64,000 bases of DNA, taken from positions 4,168,136 to 4,232,135 of the forward strand of contig NZ_FNLF01000002.1 in the NCBI RefSeq assembly GCF_900103175.1. Reading direction: 5' to 3'. Made by a program: the position numbers and the translations under genes. The notes under the pieces were generated by a model. The model worked only from the letters and a program-made list of their open reading frames with translations. It was not told the origin of the DNA and searched no databases. Positions 1 through 9,216 of the stretch are shown in pieces. This stretch comes from Tsukamurella pulmonis. GTDB taxonomy: Bacteria > Actinomycetota > Actinomycetes > Mycobacteriales > Mycobacteriaceae. The first letter of the stretch is position 1. Each line of letters opens with the position of its first letter.

Positions 1-519
1 GGTACGAAGGGCTACCTCGAGGAGGACGACCTCGACGACGAGCCGGCCCTGCGCACCCGCCGCTACGAGGGCGCCTGCATCTTCCTCAACCGGCCGGGCT
101 TCCCCGGCGGCGAGGGCTGCGCGCTGCACGCCATGGCGCTGCGGACCGGCGTGGAGCCGCTCACCGTCAAGCCCGACGTGTGCTGGCAGCTGCCCGTCCG
201 GCGCACCCAGGAGTGGATCGAGCGGCCCGACGGCGAGCAGATCCTGCGCACGACCATCGGCGAGTACGACCGGCGCGGGTGGGGCGCGGGCGGCCTGGAC
301 CTGCAGTGGTACTGCTCGGGCTCGCCGGAGGCGCACGTCGGCGCGCAGCAGGTGTGGCAGAGCTATGCCCCGGAGTTGACGGAGATGCTCGGCGAGCAGG
401 CCTACGCCGCGCTGGCCCGCGAGTGCGAGGCGCGCAAGGACCGCCTGGTCGCCGTACACCCCGCCACCGCCGCCGCCACCGAGCGGCAGAGCTTCGACAT
501 GAAGTACGTCGAGCTCTGA
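1..519 (+). CDS. conserved hypothetical protein, C-terminal part (5' end outside window)
   Basis: The reading frame is open from base 1 and stops with TGA at 517-519, leaving 172 residues of a protein that starts upstream. Five cysteines are visible, in the contexts GACIFLN, GEGCALH, DVCWQL, WYCSG and ECEAR, and the region around [11 protein letters not shown] looks strongly conserved. Spaced cysteines of this kind suggest a metal-binding or redox protein, but I cannot assign a function. The next gene lies on the opposite strand, so this is the last gene of its transcript here. Coding is sure; identity is not. Confidence 0.75.
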   Translation, partial: GTKGYLEEDDLDDEPALRTRRYEGACIFLNRPGFPGGEGCALHAMALRTGVEPLTVKPDVCWQLPVRRTQEWIERPDGEQILRTTIGEYDRRGWGAGGLDLQWYCSGSPEAHVGAQQVWQSYAPELTEMLGEQAYAALARECEARKDRLVAVHPATAAATERQSFDMKYVEL

Positions 520-646
520 TCCGACGCGGACGGCGTCAGGCCACCACGGCTCCCCGCCGGACTTACCAGCATTACCCCAGAAGCCTTCCTGGCAGAACGT
601 CTGAATCGGCTGCTACCTACCTGGGGATAGCCGCACCGGCCGCCAT

Positions 647-1663
647 CTACTCGGACGGCGCGCGCCCGGCAACGGACCCGCACAGCCCGTCGAGCAGGTC
701 CCTCTCCTCGTCCCGCGAGATTCCCGTCACCACGGCCGCGGGGTTCCCACGGAGCCATGCAGCCGTGTCCCGCGCGGTGTCCACCAGGCTCCGGGCCCGC
801 AGCCCCGCGGCCGCGGAGAACGACGCGTCGTGATCGAGCATGCCGCCGTAGGCGGGCCGCGGCAGCCACAGCGGGAGCGAGCGCGGTCCCGTCCACGGTT
901 GGACTCCGTGGCCGGATAGGAAGTCATCGGTCGCCCAGCACCATTTCGGCGCCACTCCGACGCCGGCTGCCGTCTGATCGAGGAACGCCCGCATCGGCGT
1001 CGCGGCGGCGACCGCGTCGAAGGTTCCTGCGGTGCGCCGCTCCGCGAGGAGGACGAGCCACTGCGCCAGGTCCCGCACGTCGATCACTTGGACCCGCGCA
1101 TCAGGAGCGCCGGGTGCGAGCACGCGGTCACCGTCGGCCAGCGGTGCGAGTCGCGCCGGCCAGTAGGAGAACCGCCCCGTCGGGTCGCCGGGGCCCACGA
1201 TCAGGCCCGGCCGCACCACCACCGCGCCGGGGTACCGGGCCCGCACGATGGCCTCGCACGCCACCTTCGTCGCGCCGTACGCCTCCGCGCTCGAGATCGG
1301 GTCGAGGTCCGTCTCGGCGGCGTTCAGGAGGGGCAGTGTCGCGGGTGTTCCGCCCGGCGTCGCAGAATCTGCGTACACGCTGATAGTGGAGACGAACACC
1401 CAGTGCGCGGCGGGCAGCGCCGCGACGGCCGACCGTACCCATGTCGGCGTTCCGGCCACGTCCACGACGGCGTCGAAAGCACCGTCGGACAGTGCGGACG
1501 GAACCGGCCCAGAGGATCGGTCCCACCGGACGAGCTGTGCACCGTCCGGCACGCACCCGGATGCGCCCCGCGCTGCGCAGACCACCTCGTGACCGGCCCA
1601 CAGCGCGGCGACCGCCACCTCGCGGGACAAGAAGGCCGTGCCGCCGAGTACGAGCAGTCTCAT
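647..1663 (-). CDS. NAD-dependent epimerase/dehydratase-like SDR oxidoreductase
   Basis: A 338-residue extended short-chain dehydrogenase. The N-terminus has the Rossmann dinucleotide motif (VLGGTAFLS) straight after the start, and the active-site tyrosine and lysine appear as YGATKVACE near residue 135. Proteins with this GGTxFLS variant are usually annotated as NAD-dependent epimerase/dehydratase or sugar reductase; the substrate cannot be read from sequence. I chose the ATG at 1663 because the beta strand begins there; an ATG five codons upstream (1678) is possible. It lies 58 bases downstream of regX3 on the same strand and could be read through from it. Confidence 0.85.
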   Translation of the reverse strand: MRLLVLGGTAFLSREVAVAALWAGHEVVCAARGASGCVPDGAQLVRWDRSSGPVPSALSDGAFDAVVDVAGTPTWVRSAVAALPAAHWVFVSTISVYADSATPGGTPATLPLLNAAETDLDPISSAEAYGATKVACEAIVRARYPGAVVVRPGLIVGPGDPTGRFSYWPARLAPLADGDRVLAPGAPDARVQVIDVRDLAQWLVLLAERRTAGTFDAVAAATPMRAFLDQTAAGVGVAPKWCWATDDFLSGHGVQPWTGPRSLPLWLPRPAYGGMLDHDASFSAAAGLRARSLVDTARDTAAWLRGNPAAVVTGISRDEERDLLDGLCGSVAGRAPSE

Positions 1664-1721
1664 ACCCACACGCTGCACCGGCCGGCGGCTCCGCGCGAGC
1701 CGGCGCTGCTCACAGCAGTGT

Positions 1722-2411
1722 CTACGGCTCCAGCTTGTAGCCCAGCCCGCGGACGGTGACCAGGTGCTTCGGGTTGGCGGGGTCGGCCTCGATCTTGCTG
1801 CGCAGGCGCTTGACGTGCACGTCGAGGGTCTTGGTGTCGCCCACGTAGTCGGCGCCCCAGACCCGGTCGATGAGCTGCCCGCGGGTGAGCACGCGGCCGC
1901 TGTTGCGCAGCAGGTACTCGAGCAGGTCGAACTCCTTGAGCGGCAGGGTCACGGCCTCGCCGGCGACGGTCACGACGTGCCGCTCGACGTCCATCCGCAC
2001 GGGGCCGCCCTCGAGCACCCCGTCGTCCAGGCCGTCCGCGGCGGCGGTGTCGGCGCCGCGGCGCAGCACCGCGCGGATGCGGGCGATGAGCTCGCGCGCC
2101 GAGTACGGCTTGGTGACGTAGTCGTCGGCGCCCAGCTCGAGGCCCACGACCTTGTCGATCTCGCTGTCGCGCGCGGTCACCATGATGACCGGCACGGACG
2201 AGCGGGCGCGCAGCTGCTTGCACACGTCGGTGCCGCTCATGCCGGGCAGCATCAGGTCGAGCAGGACGATGTCGGCCCCGGCGGAGTCGAAGTGCCGCAG
2301 CGCCTCGGCCCCATCGGTCACGACGGTGGTCTCGAACCCCTCCTTGCGGAGCAGGAACGCGAGGGGGTCGGCCAGCGACTCCTCGTCCTCGACGATCAGT
2401 ACGTGTGTCAC
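1722..2411 (-). CDS. regX3: response regulator RegX3 (OmpR/PhoB family)
   Basis: A 229-residue DNA-binding response regulator. The receiver domain (about 1-120) has the acidic pair at E8/D9, the phospho-acceptor Asp52 in LLDLMLPG and a conserved Lys in YVTKPYSARE. A winged-helix output domain follows (about 130-227), ending in LVTVRGLGYKLEP. Length and sequence match mycobacterial RegX3, which answers phosphate limitation through SenX3. The ATG overlaps the senX3 stop by four bases, showing translational coupling with the kinase. No pstS or phoU lies nearby in the window, as is usual for this pair. Confidence 0.95.
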   Translation of the reverse strand: MTHVLIVEDEESLADPLAFLLRKEGFETTVVTDGAEALRHFDSAGADIVLLDLMLPGMSGTDVCKQLRARSSVPVIMVTARDSEIDKVVGLELGADDYVTKPYSARELIARIRAVLRRGADTAAADGLDDGVLEGGPVRMDVERHVVTVAGEAVTLPLKEFDLLEYLLRNSGRVLTRGQLIDRVWGADYVGDTKTLDVHVKRLRSKIEADPANPKHLVTVRGLGYKLEP

Positions 2412-3595
2412 CGCACTACATCCTCACTGTGGTCATCGCGCTCTGCAGGTTCCGCACCCGGGTCGACCGGCGCCGGCAGCACCAGCGTGAAGGTCGAACC
2501 CATGCCCGGTTTGCTCCAGAGCCTAATGGTGCCGCCGTGGTTCGCGGCGACGTGTTTGACGATGGCGAGACCGAGTCCGGTACCGCCGGTCATCCGGGAC
2601 CGCGCCTTGTCGACGCGGAAGAAGCGCTCGAAGACGCGCTCCTGGTCTTCGGGGGCGATGCCGATGCCCCGGTCGGTCACCGCGATCTCGATCGACGCCG
2701 TGCCGTCGACCGTCCGCCTGCGGCGGCTGATCGAGACCTGGGTGTTCTGCGGCGAGTAGGCGATCGCGTTGGAGATGAGGTTCGACAGCGCCGTGAGCAG
2801 CAGGGTGTCGTCGCCGCGGATCTCCACGCCGGAGGGGGCGTCGACGATGAGCTCGATGTTGTGCGCCTCCGCGGCCACCTGGGCCCGGGCCACGGCCTCG
2901 CCGACCACGTCGTCGACCTCGACGCTGCCGAGGTCGGGCAGCTTCTCGGCGCCCTGCAGCCGCGAGAGCGCGATCAGCTCGTTGACCATGTTGCCCATCC
3001 GGGTCGACTCGACGAGGACGCGGGAGCCGAAGTGCCGCACCGCGTCCGGATCGTCGTCGGATTCCAGCAGCGCTTCCGCCAGCAGGCCGATCGCGCCGAC
3101 GGGCGTCTTGAGTTCATGGGAGACGTTCGCCACGAAATCGCGGCGGGTGGCCTCCATGCGCTGGTTCTCGGTGTCGTCGTCGGCGTAGACCACGGCGTAC
3201 TGCTCGTCGGGCTCGATCCCCTGGATCAGCTCGACCCGGCAGCGCACCGCGATGCTCGCCCGGTCGGAGCGGCGCGCGACCGTCAGTTCGACGGTGGCGG
3301 GCATCCCCGTCTCGAGGACGCGGGAGGCGGCCTCCCAGACGCGGTCGTCGAGGAGCTGTTCGCGCACGAGGGAGAACTCCTCGGCGCGGGCGTTCGAGGT
3401 GATGACGTCACGGAACCGGTCGACCACCACGAGGCCGGTGGGCGACTCGCGGATCACCGCGCGGTTGAGCTCGGCCACCGTCAGCCGGGTGGGACCGGTC
3501 GGGGCGGCGGTGATGACCCGCTGCCGCACGCGCCGCGCGAACCATCCGATGAGGGCGCCCACCAGGGCGGACACCACACAGAGGGCCACAGTCAC
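2408..3595 (-). CDS. senX3: sensor histidine kinase SenX3
   Basis: A 395-residue membrane histidine kinase, partner of the regX3 gene it overlaps. One hydrophobic segment spans about residues 3-20, followed by a PAS-like region (about 40-150). The dimerisation helix carries phospho-acceptor His160 in NVSHELKTPVG. The ATPase domain shows the N box (LISNAIAYSPQN), the G1 box (DRGIGIAPED), an F box (FERFFRVDKARS) and the G2 box (GGTGLGLAIVKH). In relatives it controls phosphate-starvation genes by phosphorylating or dephosphorylating RegX3. It starts with GTG. The genes upstream, a GNAT and gpmA, are on the same strand. Confidence 0.95.
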   Translation of the reverse strand: MTVALCVVSALVGALIGWFARRVRQRVITAAPTGPTRLTVAELNRAVIRESPTGLVVVDRFRDVITSNARAEEFSLVREQLLDDRVWEAASRVLETGMPATVELTVARRSDRASIAVRCRVELIQGIEPDEQYAVVYADDDTENQRMEATRRDFVANVSHELKTPVGAIGLLAEALLESDDDPDAVRHFGSRVLVESTRMGNMVNELIALSRLQGAEKLPDLGSVEVDDVVGEAVARAQVAAEAHNIELIVDAPSGVEIRGDDTLLLTALSNLISNAIAYSPQNTQVSISRRRRTVDGTASIEIAVTDRGIGIAPEDQERVFERFFRVDKARSRMTGGTGLGLAIVKHVAANHGGTIRLWSKPGMGSTFTLVLPAPVDPGAEPAERDDHSEDVVR

Positions 3596-3658
3596 GCGGT
3601 CAGTGTACCCACGTCCGCCTACGTTTCTTCACATCGGGAACGACTGGTGAACAACGGG

Positions 3659-3955
3659 TTACCGCTCGGCGGCGTCCTCGACAACGGCGGCGTACTCGGG
3701 GTGCTTCGCGACGTAGCTCGCCACATAGGAGCAGACGGCGCGCGCCTTCTTCCCGGACTCCTTGACGTCATCGAGAGCCGCCTTGGTCAGCACGGCCGCG
3801 TAGCCGTTGCCGCCGTACTCGGCGTCCACGACGGTGTGCGTGAGCAGCCGGACGTCCACCTCGTCCACGTAGTCGAGGTAACCGGCCTGCTCCCCGTCGA
3901 CGGTGAGCAGGTAGCGCTCCTGCTCCGGAGAATTGGTCACAGACACGTCAGCCAT
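3659..3955 (-). CDS. small GNAT-type N-acetyltransferase (YjdJ-like)
   Basis: A 98-residue protein of the short GCN5-related acetyltransferase family. Visible features are the beta hairpin YLLTVDGEQAGYLDY, the strand LLTHTVVDAEYGGNGYAAVL containing a degenerate acetyl-CoA loop, and the C-terminal CSYVASYVAKHPEYA motif typical of this family. Substrates of these small enzymes are generally unknown. The ATG at 3955 is preferred to an in-frame TTG three codons upstream. It sits between gpmA and senX3, 63 bases upstream of the latter and beyond the gpmA terminator hairpin, so it probably has its own promoter. Confidence 0.85.
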   Translation of the reverse strand: MADVSVTNSPEQERYLLTVDGEQAGYLDYVDEVDVRLLTHTVVDAEYGGNGYAAVLTKAALDDVKESGKKARAVCSYVASYVAKHPEYAAVVEDAAER

Positions 3956-4004
3956 GTCGTCCAACCTATCGCCTCGGCCGCCCCGGAGCCTGAGGAAAGA
4001 CTTA

Positions 4005-4037
4005 AGGGGCGGTACCGATTTCCTCGGTACCGCCCCT
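4005..4037 (-). terminator. intrinsic terminator hairpin after gpmA
   Basis: A perfect 14-bp stem (AGGGGCGGTACCGA pairing with its complement) with a 5-base loop. It begins 16 bases beyond the gpmA stop codon on the minus strand. There is no U tract, as is common for actinobacterial terminators. It separates gpmA from the GNAT-senX3-regX3 genes downstream. Confidence 0.8.
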
Positions 4038-4052
4038 CGTGTGGTCTGAGTG

Positions 4053-4799
4053 CTACTTCCCGCCCTGGTTGGCGACCGCAGCGGCGCCCGCGGCGGCGGC
4101 CTCGGGGTCGAGGTAGGTGCCGCCGGGGTTGGCGACGGTGCCGTCCTCGGCGAAGGTGTAGGTCAGCGGGATGCCGGTGGGAATGTTGAGCTGCGCGATG
4201 TCGGCGTCGGAGATGCCGTCGAGGTGCTTGACGAGCGCGCGCAGCGAGTTGCCGTGCGCGGCCACCAGCACCGTCTTGCCCTGCGCGAGCTGCGGCTCGA
4301 TGACGGCCTGGTAGTAGGGCACGAAGCGCTTGACCACGTCGAGCAGGCACTCGGTGAGCGGCACCTGCGGCAGGTGCGCGTAGCGCGGATCCTCGGTCTG
4401 GCTGTACTCGCCGGCCGGGTCGATCGCGGGCGGCGGGGTGTCGTAGCTGCGGCGCCACAGCATGAACTGCTCGTCGCCGTACTTGTCCTTGGTCTCCGCC
4501 TTGTTCAGGCCCTGCAGCGCGCCGTAGTGCCGCTCGTTGAGGCGCCAGTCGCGGACCACCGGGATCCAGTGCCGATCGGCGGCGTCCAGGGCGAGGTTCG
4601 CCGTGGTGATCGCGCGACGCAGTAGCGAGGTGTACAGGACGTCCGGCAGCAGGCCGGCCTCCTTGAGCAGCTCGCCGCCGCGGACGGCCTCGCCGCGGCC
4701 CTTCTCCGTCAGCGCCACATCGACCCAGCCGGTGAACTGGTTGGACGCGTTCCACTCGCTCTCGCCGTGACGGAGCAGGATCAGAGTGCCGTAGGTCAT
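4053..4799 (-). CDS. gpmA: 2,3-bisphosphoglycerate-dependent phosphoglycerate mutase
   Basis: A 248-residue cytosolic enzyme interconverting 3- and 2-phosphoglycerate in glycolysis and gluconeogenesis. The catalytic phosphohistidine motif is [10 protein letters not shown] near the N-terminus. Further family signatures are [36 protein letters not shown] and the second catalytic histidine in [13 protein letters not shown]. Length fits the dPGM family. The frame is open far upstream, but the ATG at 4799 starts the conserved protein. Its start overlaps the stop of the tetR gene by four bases. In M. tuberculosis the ortholog gpm1 lies between mshA and senX3; here mshA is about 24 kb away. Confidence 0.96.
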   Translation of the reverse strand: MTYGTLILLRHGESEWNASNQFTGWVDVALTEKGRGEAVRGGELLKEAGLLPDVLYTSLLRRAITTANLALDAADRHWIPVVRDWRLNERHYGALQGLNKAETKDKYGDEQFMLWRRSYDTPPPAIDPAGEYSQTEDPRYAHLPQVPLTECLLDVVKRFVPYYQAVIEPQLAQGKTVLVAAHGNSLRALVKHLDGISDADIAQLNIPTGIPLTYTFAEDGTVANPGGTYLDPEAAAAGAAAVANQGGK

Positions 4800-5380
4800 G
4801 GCACGGAGTTTAGTCGGGAGGCGAGGAAGCGCCGGAGGGGACCGCGCAGGTCCGCGCGGCTGCGCTCCGTGGCGGCGACGAGGCCGCCGAGCGACCGGGC
4901 GCCGTACAGCCGGTCGAAGAGCAGGCCCTCCATCAGGCTGACGAGGTCGCGCGCCGCCTCGTCCGGCTCCGCCGCGCCGAGTGCGGCGAACAGCCCGGTG
5001 GCGAGCGGCACCGAGAACAAGCAGGTCGCGAGGGGTTCCGCGAGATCCTCCGTCGCGGCGTCGGGAGCGAAGGCGTAGCGGGCGAGCGCGTCGCGCCGGC
5101 GCCCACCCAGGAGCAGGTCGAGTTGTGCGGCCATCACCGTGGCCGCCGTCTCGAGATCGACGGCCTCGGGCGCGGCCCGGTCGAAGGCGGCGCGGGAGCG
5201 GACGGCGAGGTGCCCGATCGCGCCACGGAGCAGGTCGGAGCGGGTGCGGAAGTAGTACGACGTGGACCCCTTGGGCAGATCGAGCCGCCGGTCGACGGCG
5301 CCGTGCGTCACCGCCCGGTTCCCGCCCTCGGCCGCGAGATCGAGTGCCGCCTCGCAGATCGCCGTCCGTCGCTCGTCCAT
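4796..5380 (-). CDS. TetR family transcriptional regulator
   Basis: A 194-residue TetR-type regulator. The N-terminal helix-turn-helix spans about residues 5-50, with [20 protein letters not shown] followed by the YF of the fourth helix. The C-terminal ligand domain is mostly helical and carries no recognisable specificity signature. It is divergent from the methyltransferase at 5517, with a palindrome centred at 5486 between them, so it probably represses that gene and itself. Its stop codon overlaps the gpmA start (TCAT on the plus strand), so gpmA may be translationally coupled to it, an unusual arrangement for a housekeeping gene. Confidence 0.9.
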   Translation of the reverse strand: MDERRTAICEAALDLAAEGGNRAVTHGAVDRRLDLPKGSTSYYFRTRSDLLRGAIGHLAVRSRAAFDRAAPEAVDLETAATVMAAQLDLLLGGRRRDALARYAFAPDAATEDLAEPLATCLFSVPLATGLFAALGAAEPDEAARDLVSLMEGLLFDRLYGARSLGGLVAATERSRADLRGPLRRFLASRLNSVP

Positions 5381-5468
5381 GCTCCCCCTCGCGTCTTCTG
5401 CGGTTTCCGCGGCGAAACGGCTGGTCGTCGTCGCCGGAACCGCAGGGAATTGCGCACACCTCCGCCTT

Positions 5469-5503
5469 CCTCTACAACTATAGAGACTCTACTTTCATAG
5501 AGG
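5469..5503. promoter_or_regulatory. nested palindrome, likely operator of the adjacent TetR
   Basis: The inner palindrome TAGAGACTCTA (5481-5491) and an outer pair CCTCTA/TAGAGG (5469-5474 and 5498-5503) share one centre at 5486. It lies in the divergent tetR-methyltransferase intergenic region, 14 bases before the methyltransferase ATG. The role is inferred from position and symmetry. Confidence 0.6.
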
Positions 5504-5516
5504 ATAGGGGAGGGTC

Positions 5517-6368
5517 ATGACCGATGTCGGAGTCCGCGCCGTCGACGACACCGCGCGCTGGGTCGCGCACCAGCGCGCCGTCGAATCCGCGCGACCGGAC
5601 GCGCTGTTCCACGACCGTCTCGCGGCCCGCCTGGCCGGGGCCCGCGGGCGCGAGATCGCCGCGCGCGCCGCCGCGGAACCGGCCTCCGCGGGTGGCGACG
5701 GCTGGTACCTGGTGGCCCGCACGGTGCTCCTCGACCGGGCCGTCCGGGACGCCGTCGACGCGGGCGTCGAGACGGTCGTCAACCTGGGGGCCGGGCTGGA
5801 CGTGCGCCCGTACCGGCTGGATCTGCCCGCCGAGCTCGAGTGGATCGAAGTCGACCTGCCGGCACTGATCGCCGAGAAGGACGCGGCGCTCGCCGGCGAG
5901 ACGCCCCGCTGCCGGGTGCGGCGCGTGCCGCTCGACCTGGCCGCGGGCCGTGTCACGACGGTCCTCGACGGCCTGCGGGGGCGCCGGACGCTGGTGCTCG
6001 CGGAGGGCCTGATCATGTACCTCTCGCCCGACGAGGCGGATGCGCTCGCGGCCGACCTGCTGGCCGCGGGAGTCGACCGCTGGTGCTTCGACCTCAGCAC
6101 GGCGGGCGTGGGTTCGCTGGTGGCCGAACGCAATCGAGGCCTGCTGCGGTCGGCGCCGTGGCGCTTCCTCCCGGCCGACGGGGTGGCCCACTTCGAGCGG
6201 CGCGGCTGGTGCGCCGAGCGGATCGAGCCGATCTTCCCGGCCGCGGTCGCACTGGGCCGCCTCGACACCCCCGACGCGCGTCGCCTCGCCGCAGCGCCAC
6301 AACCGGATCCGCGCGCCCCCGGCGACGCGCCGTACAGCGCCGTCGTGACCCTCACGCCCGCCCCCTGA
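5517..6368 (+). CDS. SAM-dependent methyltransferase, LCMT/PPM (TcmP-like) family
   Basis: A 283-residue methyltransferase of the leucine carboxyl methyltransferase-like family common in mycolata. Early residues show VDDTARWVAHQRAVES. The SAM-binding strand is VETVVNLGAGLDVRPYRL, followed by the acidic IEVDLP after strand 2 and LVLAEGLIMYLSPDEAD after strand 4. Family members act on carboxylates or on antibiotic intermediates; the substrate here is unknown. A good ribosome-binding site (ATAGGGGAGG) precedes the ATG. It is divergent from a TetR gene and probably under its control. Confidence 0.88.
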   Translation: MTDVGVRAVDDTARWVAHQRAVESARPDALFHDRLAARLAGARGREIAARAAAEPASAGGDGWYLVARTVLLDRAVRDAVDAGVETVVNLGAGLDVRPYRLDLPAELEWIEVDLPALIAEKDAALAGETPRCRVRRVPLDLAAGRVTTVLDGLRGRRTLVLAEGLIMYLSPDEADALAADLLAAGVDRWCFDLSTAGVGSLVAERNRGLLRSAPWRFLPADGVAHFERRGWCAERIEPIFPAAVALGRLDTPDARRLAAAPQPDPRAPGDAPYSAVVTLTPAP

Positions 6369-6430
6369 TCCACTCGCCCCGGCCGCCGCGCGCGCGGCGC
6401 GCCCACGGGCGCGGCCGATAGTCTGGCGAT

Positions 6431-7681
6431 GTGGGGAACGAGCGAGCGGAGCCGGTGACGCTGCGCGCCCGGGTGCGTGCGAGCGGCGTGCGGGTGCGCG
6501 ACGTGCTGTGGGCCGTCGTGGTGTTCGCCTGCGGCGCGCTGCAGTTCGACGACCTCGGCGCGAGCGGGTGGGAGTCCCCCGCGTTCTGGATCGCCGTGGC
6601 CGCGCTCGCCGCGGCGGTGCTCCTGCGCAACGCATCGATCGCCACCGCGACGGTGCTGGCGATCGCGGCGGGCGGCCTGTTCGTCGCGGCCCGCCCCGCC
6701 GGCCCCATCGCGGTCGTGATCGGCTACACCGTGGTCTTCGCCACTCTCGGCGCATCCCGGGAGCGCCTGTGGCGCACCGTGGGTGCGATCGGCATCGCGG
6801 CGGGCGGCCTCACCGGAGCTCTGTGGGTGGTCCGGATGGCGTGGCCCGAGTTCGTCCGCGCCCCCGGCGAGCTGTGGAGCGTGATCGGGTTCGTCGCCGT
6901 CGCCGCGGCGATGGTGTGCCTCATCGGTTACGTCATCGGCCTGGTGCAGCGGCAGCGCACGGCGGCCGCCGAGGTCCGCGCCGCGCGCGCCGAGCAGGTG
7001 TGGGCCGATCGACTGCTCGAGCAGGAGCGCGAGCGCAACCGCCTCGCCCGCGAGATGCACGACGTGGTCGCGCATTCCCTCGCGGTGATCGTGATGCAGT
7101 CCCAGGGCGCCCGCTACATCCAGCACACCGACCCCGCCCGGGCCGGCGCGGCGCTCGAGACCATCGGCGACATCGCCCGCGACGCCCTCGCCGACGTCCG
7201 CATCCTCTTGGGGCGGTTGCGCACCGGGGACGGCGCGCCGTCCACGCGCGACGCCGCCGCGCAGGACCTCGAGGACCTCGTCGGCCGGCTCACCGAGTCG
7301 GGGTGCGTCATCCGGTTCGACGGTGCCGGCGCGCCCCCGCTCCCCGACTGGGTGCACCGCACCGACGCCACCCGGGCCCTGCCCGAGCTGATCATCAACG
7401 CCGCCAAGCACGGCGACGACGCCGAACCGATCACCCTCGTGCACGAGCGGTCCGAGGGTCGCACGACGGTCACCGTCGCCAACACGATCGCCGCCGCGCC
7501 GTCGTCGTTCCCGCGCGGCGGCAACGGCCTCGTCGGCCTGCGGGAAGCGCTCGCCGAGGTCGGGGGCAGCCTGGAGGCGTCGGCCGACGCCGGACGGTGG
7601 CGCGCCGTCGTGACCGTGCCGGACCGGCCCGCCGAGCCCCCCGAGCACACCGAGCACACCGAGCAGGAGGAAACGTCATGA
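6431..7681 (+). CDS. NarL-type sensor histidine kinase
   Basis: A 416-residue kinase starting at GTG. The N-terminal half (about 20-175) has roughly five hydrophobic membrane segments. A short coiled linker with QEREREN-like composition leads to the HisKA_3 motif LAREMHDVVAHSL with phospho-acceptor His210. The ATPase domain has ALPELIINAAKHG as N box and GGNGLVGLREAL as G box. The D-box is not obvious, as in several NarL-type kinases. Its stop overlaps the start of the response regulator by four bases, so the two are coupled and form a two-component system upstream of an ABC exporter. Confidence 0.92.
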   Translation: MGNERAEPVTLRARVRASGVRVRDVLWAVVVFACGALQFDDLGASGWESPAFWIAVAALAAAVLLRNASIATATVLAIAAGGLFVAARPAGPIAVVIGYTVVFATLGASRERLWRTVGAIGIAAGGLTGALWVVRMAWPEFVRAPGELWSVIGFVAVAAAMVCLIGYVIGLVQRQRTAAAEVRAARAEQVWADRLLEQERERNRLAREMHDVVAHSLAVIVMQSQGARYIQHTDPARAGAALETIGDIARDALADVRILLGRLRTGDGAPSTRDAAAQDLEDLVGRLTESGCVIRFDGAGAPPLPDWVHRTDATRALPELIINAAKHGDDAEPITLVHERSEGRTTVTVANTIAAAPSSFPRGGNGLVGLREALAEVGGSLEASADAGRWRAVVTVPDRPAEPPEHTEHTEQEETS

Positions 7682-8316
7682 TCCGGGTGGCCGTGGTCGA
7701 CGATCAGGCGATGTTCCGCAGCGGCCTGGCGATGCTCATCGACAGCCAGCCCGACATGGCGCACGTCGGGGAGGCCGCGGACGGCGTCGAAGCCCGTGCG
7801 CTGGTGCGCGAGCAGCGCCCGCACGTCCTCCTGATGGACGTGCGGATGCCGAACATCGACGGCATCGACGCGACGACCCGCATCATGGCCGAGCCGGACC
7901 CGCCCGCGATCGTCATGCTCACCACCTTCGACCACGACGAGGCGGTCGCGCGCGCGATGGAGGCCGGGGCGGCCGGGTTCCTGCTCAAGGAGTCGCAGCC
8001 GCAGTTCGTGCTGGCCGCGATCCGCGACGTCGCGGCGGGCAACACGGTGGTCGCGGCGTCCGCGGCCCGGAGCCTGTTCTCGCGTACCGAACGCGCCCCG
8101 GAGCGCACGCGCCCAGCGGAGTTCGATCGTCTCACCGAGCGCGAGCAGCAGATCTTCCTGCGCGCCGCCGAAGGCCTGTCGAACGCCGAGATCGCCGCGT
8201 CGGAGTTCCTCGCCGAGACCACCGTCAAGACCCACATCTCCCGCGTGCTCACCAAACTCGGCCTCCGCGACCGGGTTCAGCTCGTCGTCTACGCCCACCG
8301 GCACGGGCTCCGCTGA
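7678..8316 (+). CDS. LuxR/NarL family response regulator
   Basis: A 212-residue regulator with a receiver domain (acidic pair D8/D9, phospho-acceptor Asp54 in LLMDVRMPN, Lys in FLLKESQ) and a C-terminal LuxR helix-turn-helix (about 145-210: FDRLTEREQQIFLRAAEGLS, ETTVKTHISRVLTKLGLRDR). It is translationally coupled to the kinase before it. The gene after it encodes an ABC ATPase, the usual target layout for this class of system, which often responds to envelope stress or antibiotics. The signal is not deducible. Confidence 0.93.
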   Translation: MIRVAVVDDQAMFRSGLAMLIDSQPDMAHVGEAADGVEARALVREQRPHVLLMDVRMPNIDGIDATTRIMAEPDPPAIVMLTTFDHDEAVARAMEAGAAGFLLKESQPQFVLAAIRDVAAGNTVVAASAARSLFSRTERAPERTRPAEFDRLTEREQQIFLRAAEGLSNAEIAASEFLAETTVKTHISRVLTKLGLRDRVQLVVYAHRHGLR

Positions 8317-8430
8317 GCCACGCGTCGGGGTAGTCCCCCAGCGCTCGACCGCACGATGTCCTCCTTGCGGAGTACGACGATGGTCCCTGCGGCGGACGAT
8401 CCGGCACCGTCGGCCCCCGACGATGGGGGC

Positions 8431-9216
8431 ATGCATCCTGATCACGCCTCCGGCACCCTCGCCCCGCCCCGCTCCGTCCCGGTGGTCGCCCTCGCCGGCG
8501 TCACCAAGTCCTACGGCTCCGGCGACGCCACCGTCGTCGCGCTCGACGCCGTGGATCTCACCATCGCGCCCGGTGGCTTCACCGCCGTGATGGGGCCGTC
8601 GGGCTCCGGCAAGTCCACCCTGCTCAATCTCGCGGCCGGGCTCGACCGGCCGACGCACGGCGAGGTGCACCTGGCCGGCGCCGCCATCACGGCCCTGCCC
8701 GACGATGCCCTGGCGGACCTGCGCAGCGCCACAGCGGGTTTCATCTTCCAGGCGTTCAACCTCGTGCAGTCGATGACGGCGCGGGAGAACATCGAGCTGC
8801 CCTACCTGCTGCGCGGGGCGCGCATCACCGGCGAGGACGCCGGCTGGATCGACTACCTCGCGGAGACGCTGGGCATCACGGGACTGCTGCACCGCCGTCC
8901 CGGCGCCATGTCCGGCGGGCAGCAGCAGCGGGTCGCGATCGCCCGCGCGATGGCGGCGCGGCCGCAGGTGATCTTCGCCGACGAGCCGACCGGCTCGCTC
9001 GACACCCGCACCAGCCGTGAGGTTCTCAGCATCCTCAAGGCCGCGTGCGCGCAGTACCGGCAGACCGTGGTGATGGTGACCCACGATCCGGTCGCCGCGT
9101 CCTACGCCGATCGCATCCTGGTGGTCGCGGACGGACGGGTCGTGGGCGACTACGCGCCGATGCCCGCCGGCCGGATCGCGGCGATGATGGTCGAGCTGGA
9201 AGGCGGCGCACGGTGA
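8431..9216 (+). CDS. ABC transporter ATP-binding protein (MacB/LolD-like)
   Basis: A 261-residue ATPase of the FtsE/LolD/MacB class that pairs with FtsX-type permeases. Walker A is MGPSGSGKSTLLN, the signature motif is MSGGQQQRVAIARA and Walker B is QVIFADEPTGSLD, followed by the switch histidine in VMVTHDP. The ATG at 8431 gives the usual short N-terminus; an ATG at 8356 adds 25 low-complexity residues. Its stop overlaps the GTG of the permease by four bases. Together with the kinase and regulator upstream it forms an apparent sensor-exporter operon. Confidence 0.9.
   Translation: MHPDHASGTLAPPRSVPVVALAGVTKSYGSGDATVVALDAVDLTIAPGGFTAVMGPSGSGKSTLLNLAAGLDRPTHGEVHLAGAAITALPDDALADLRSATAGFIFQAFNLVQSMTARENIELPYLLRGARITGEDAGWIDYLAETLGITGLLHRRPGAMSGGQQQRVAIARAMAARPQVIFADEPTGSLDTRTSREVLSILKAACAQYRQTVVMVTHDPVAASYADRILVVADGRVVGDYAPMPAGRIAAMMVELEGGAR

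Noticed and set aside
2405-4189. A long plus-strand open frame over senX3 and the GNAT gene
   Set aside because: Shadow of the minus-strand genes; no motif or ribosome-binding site.
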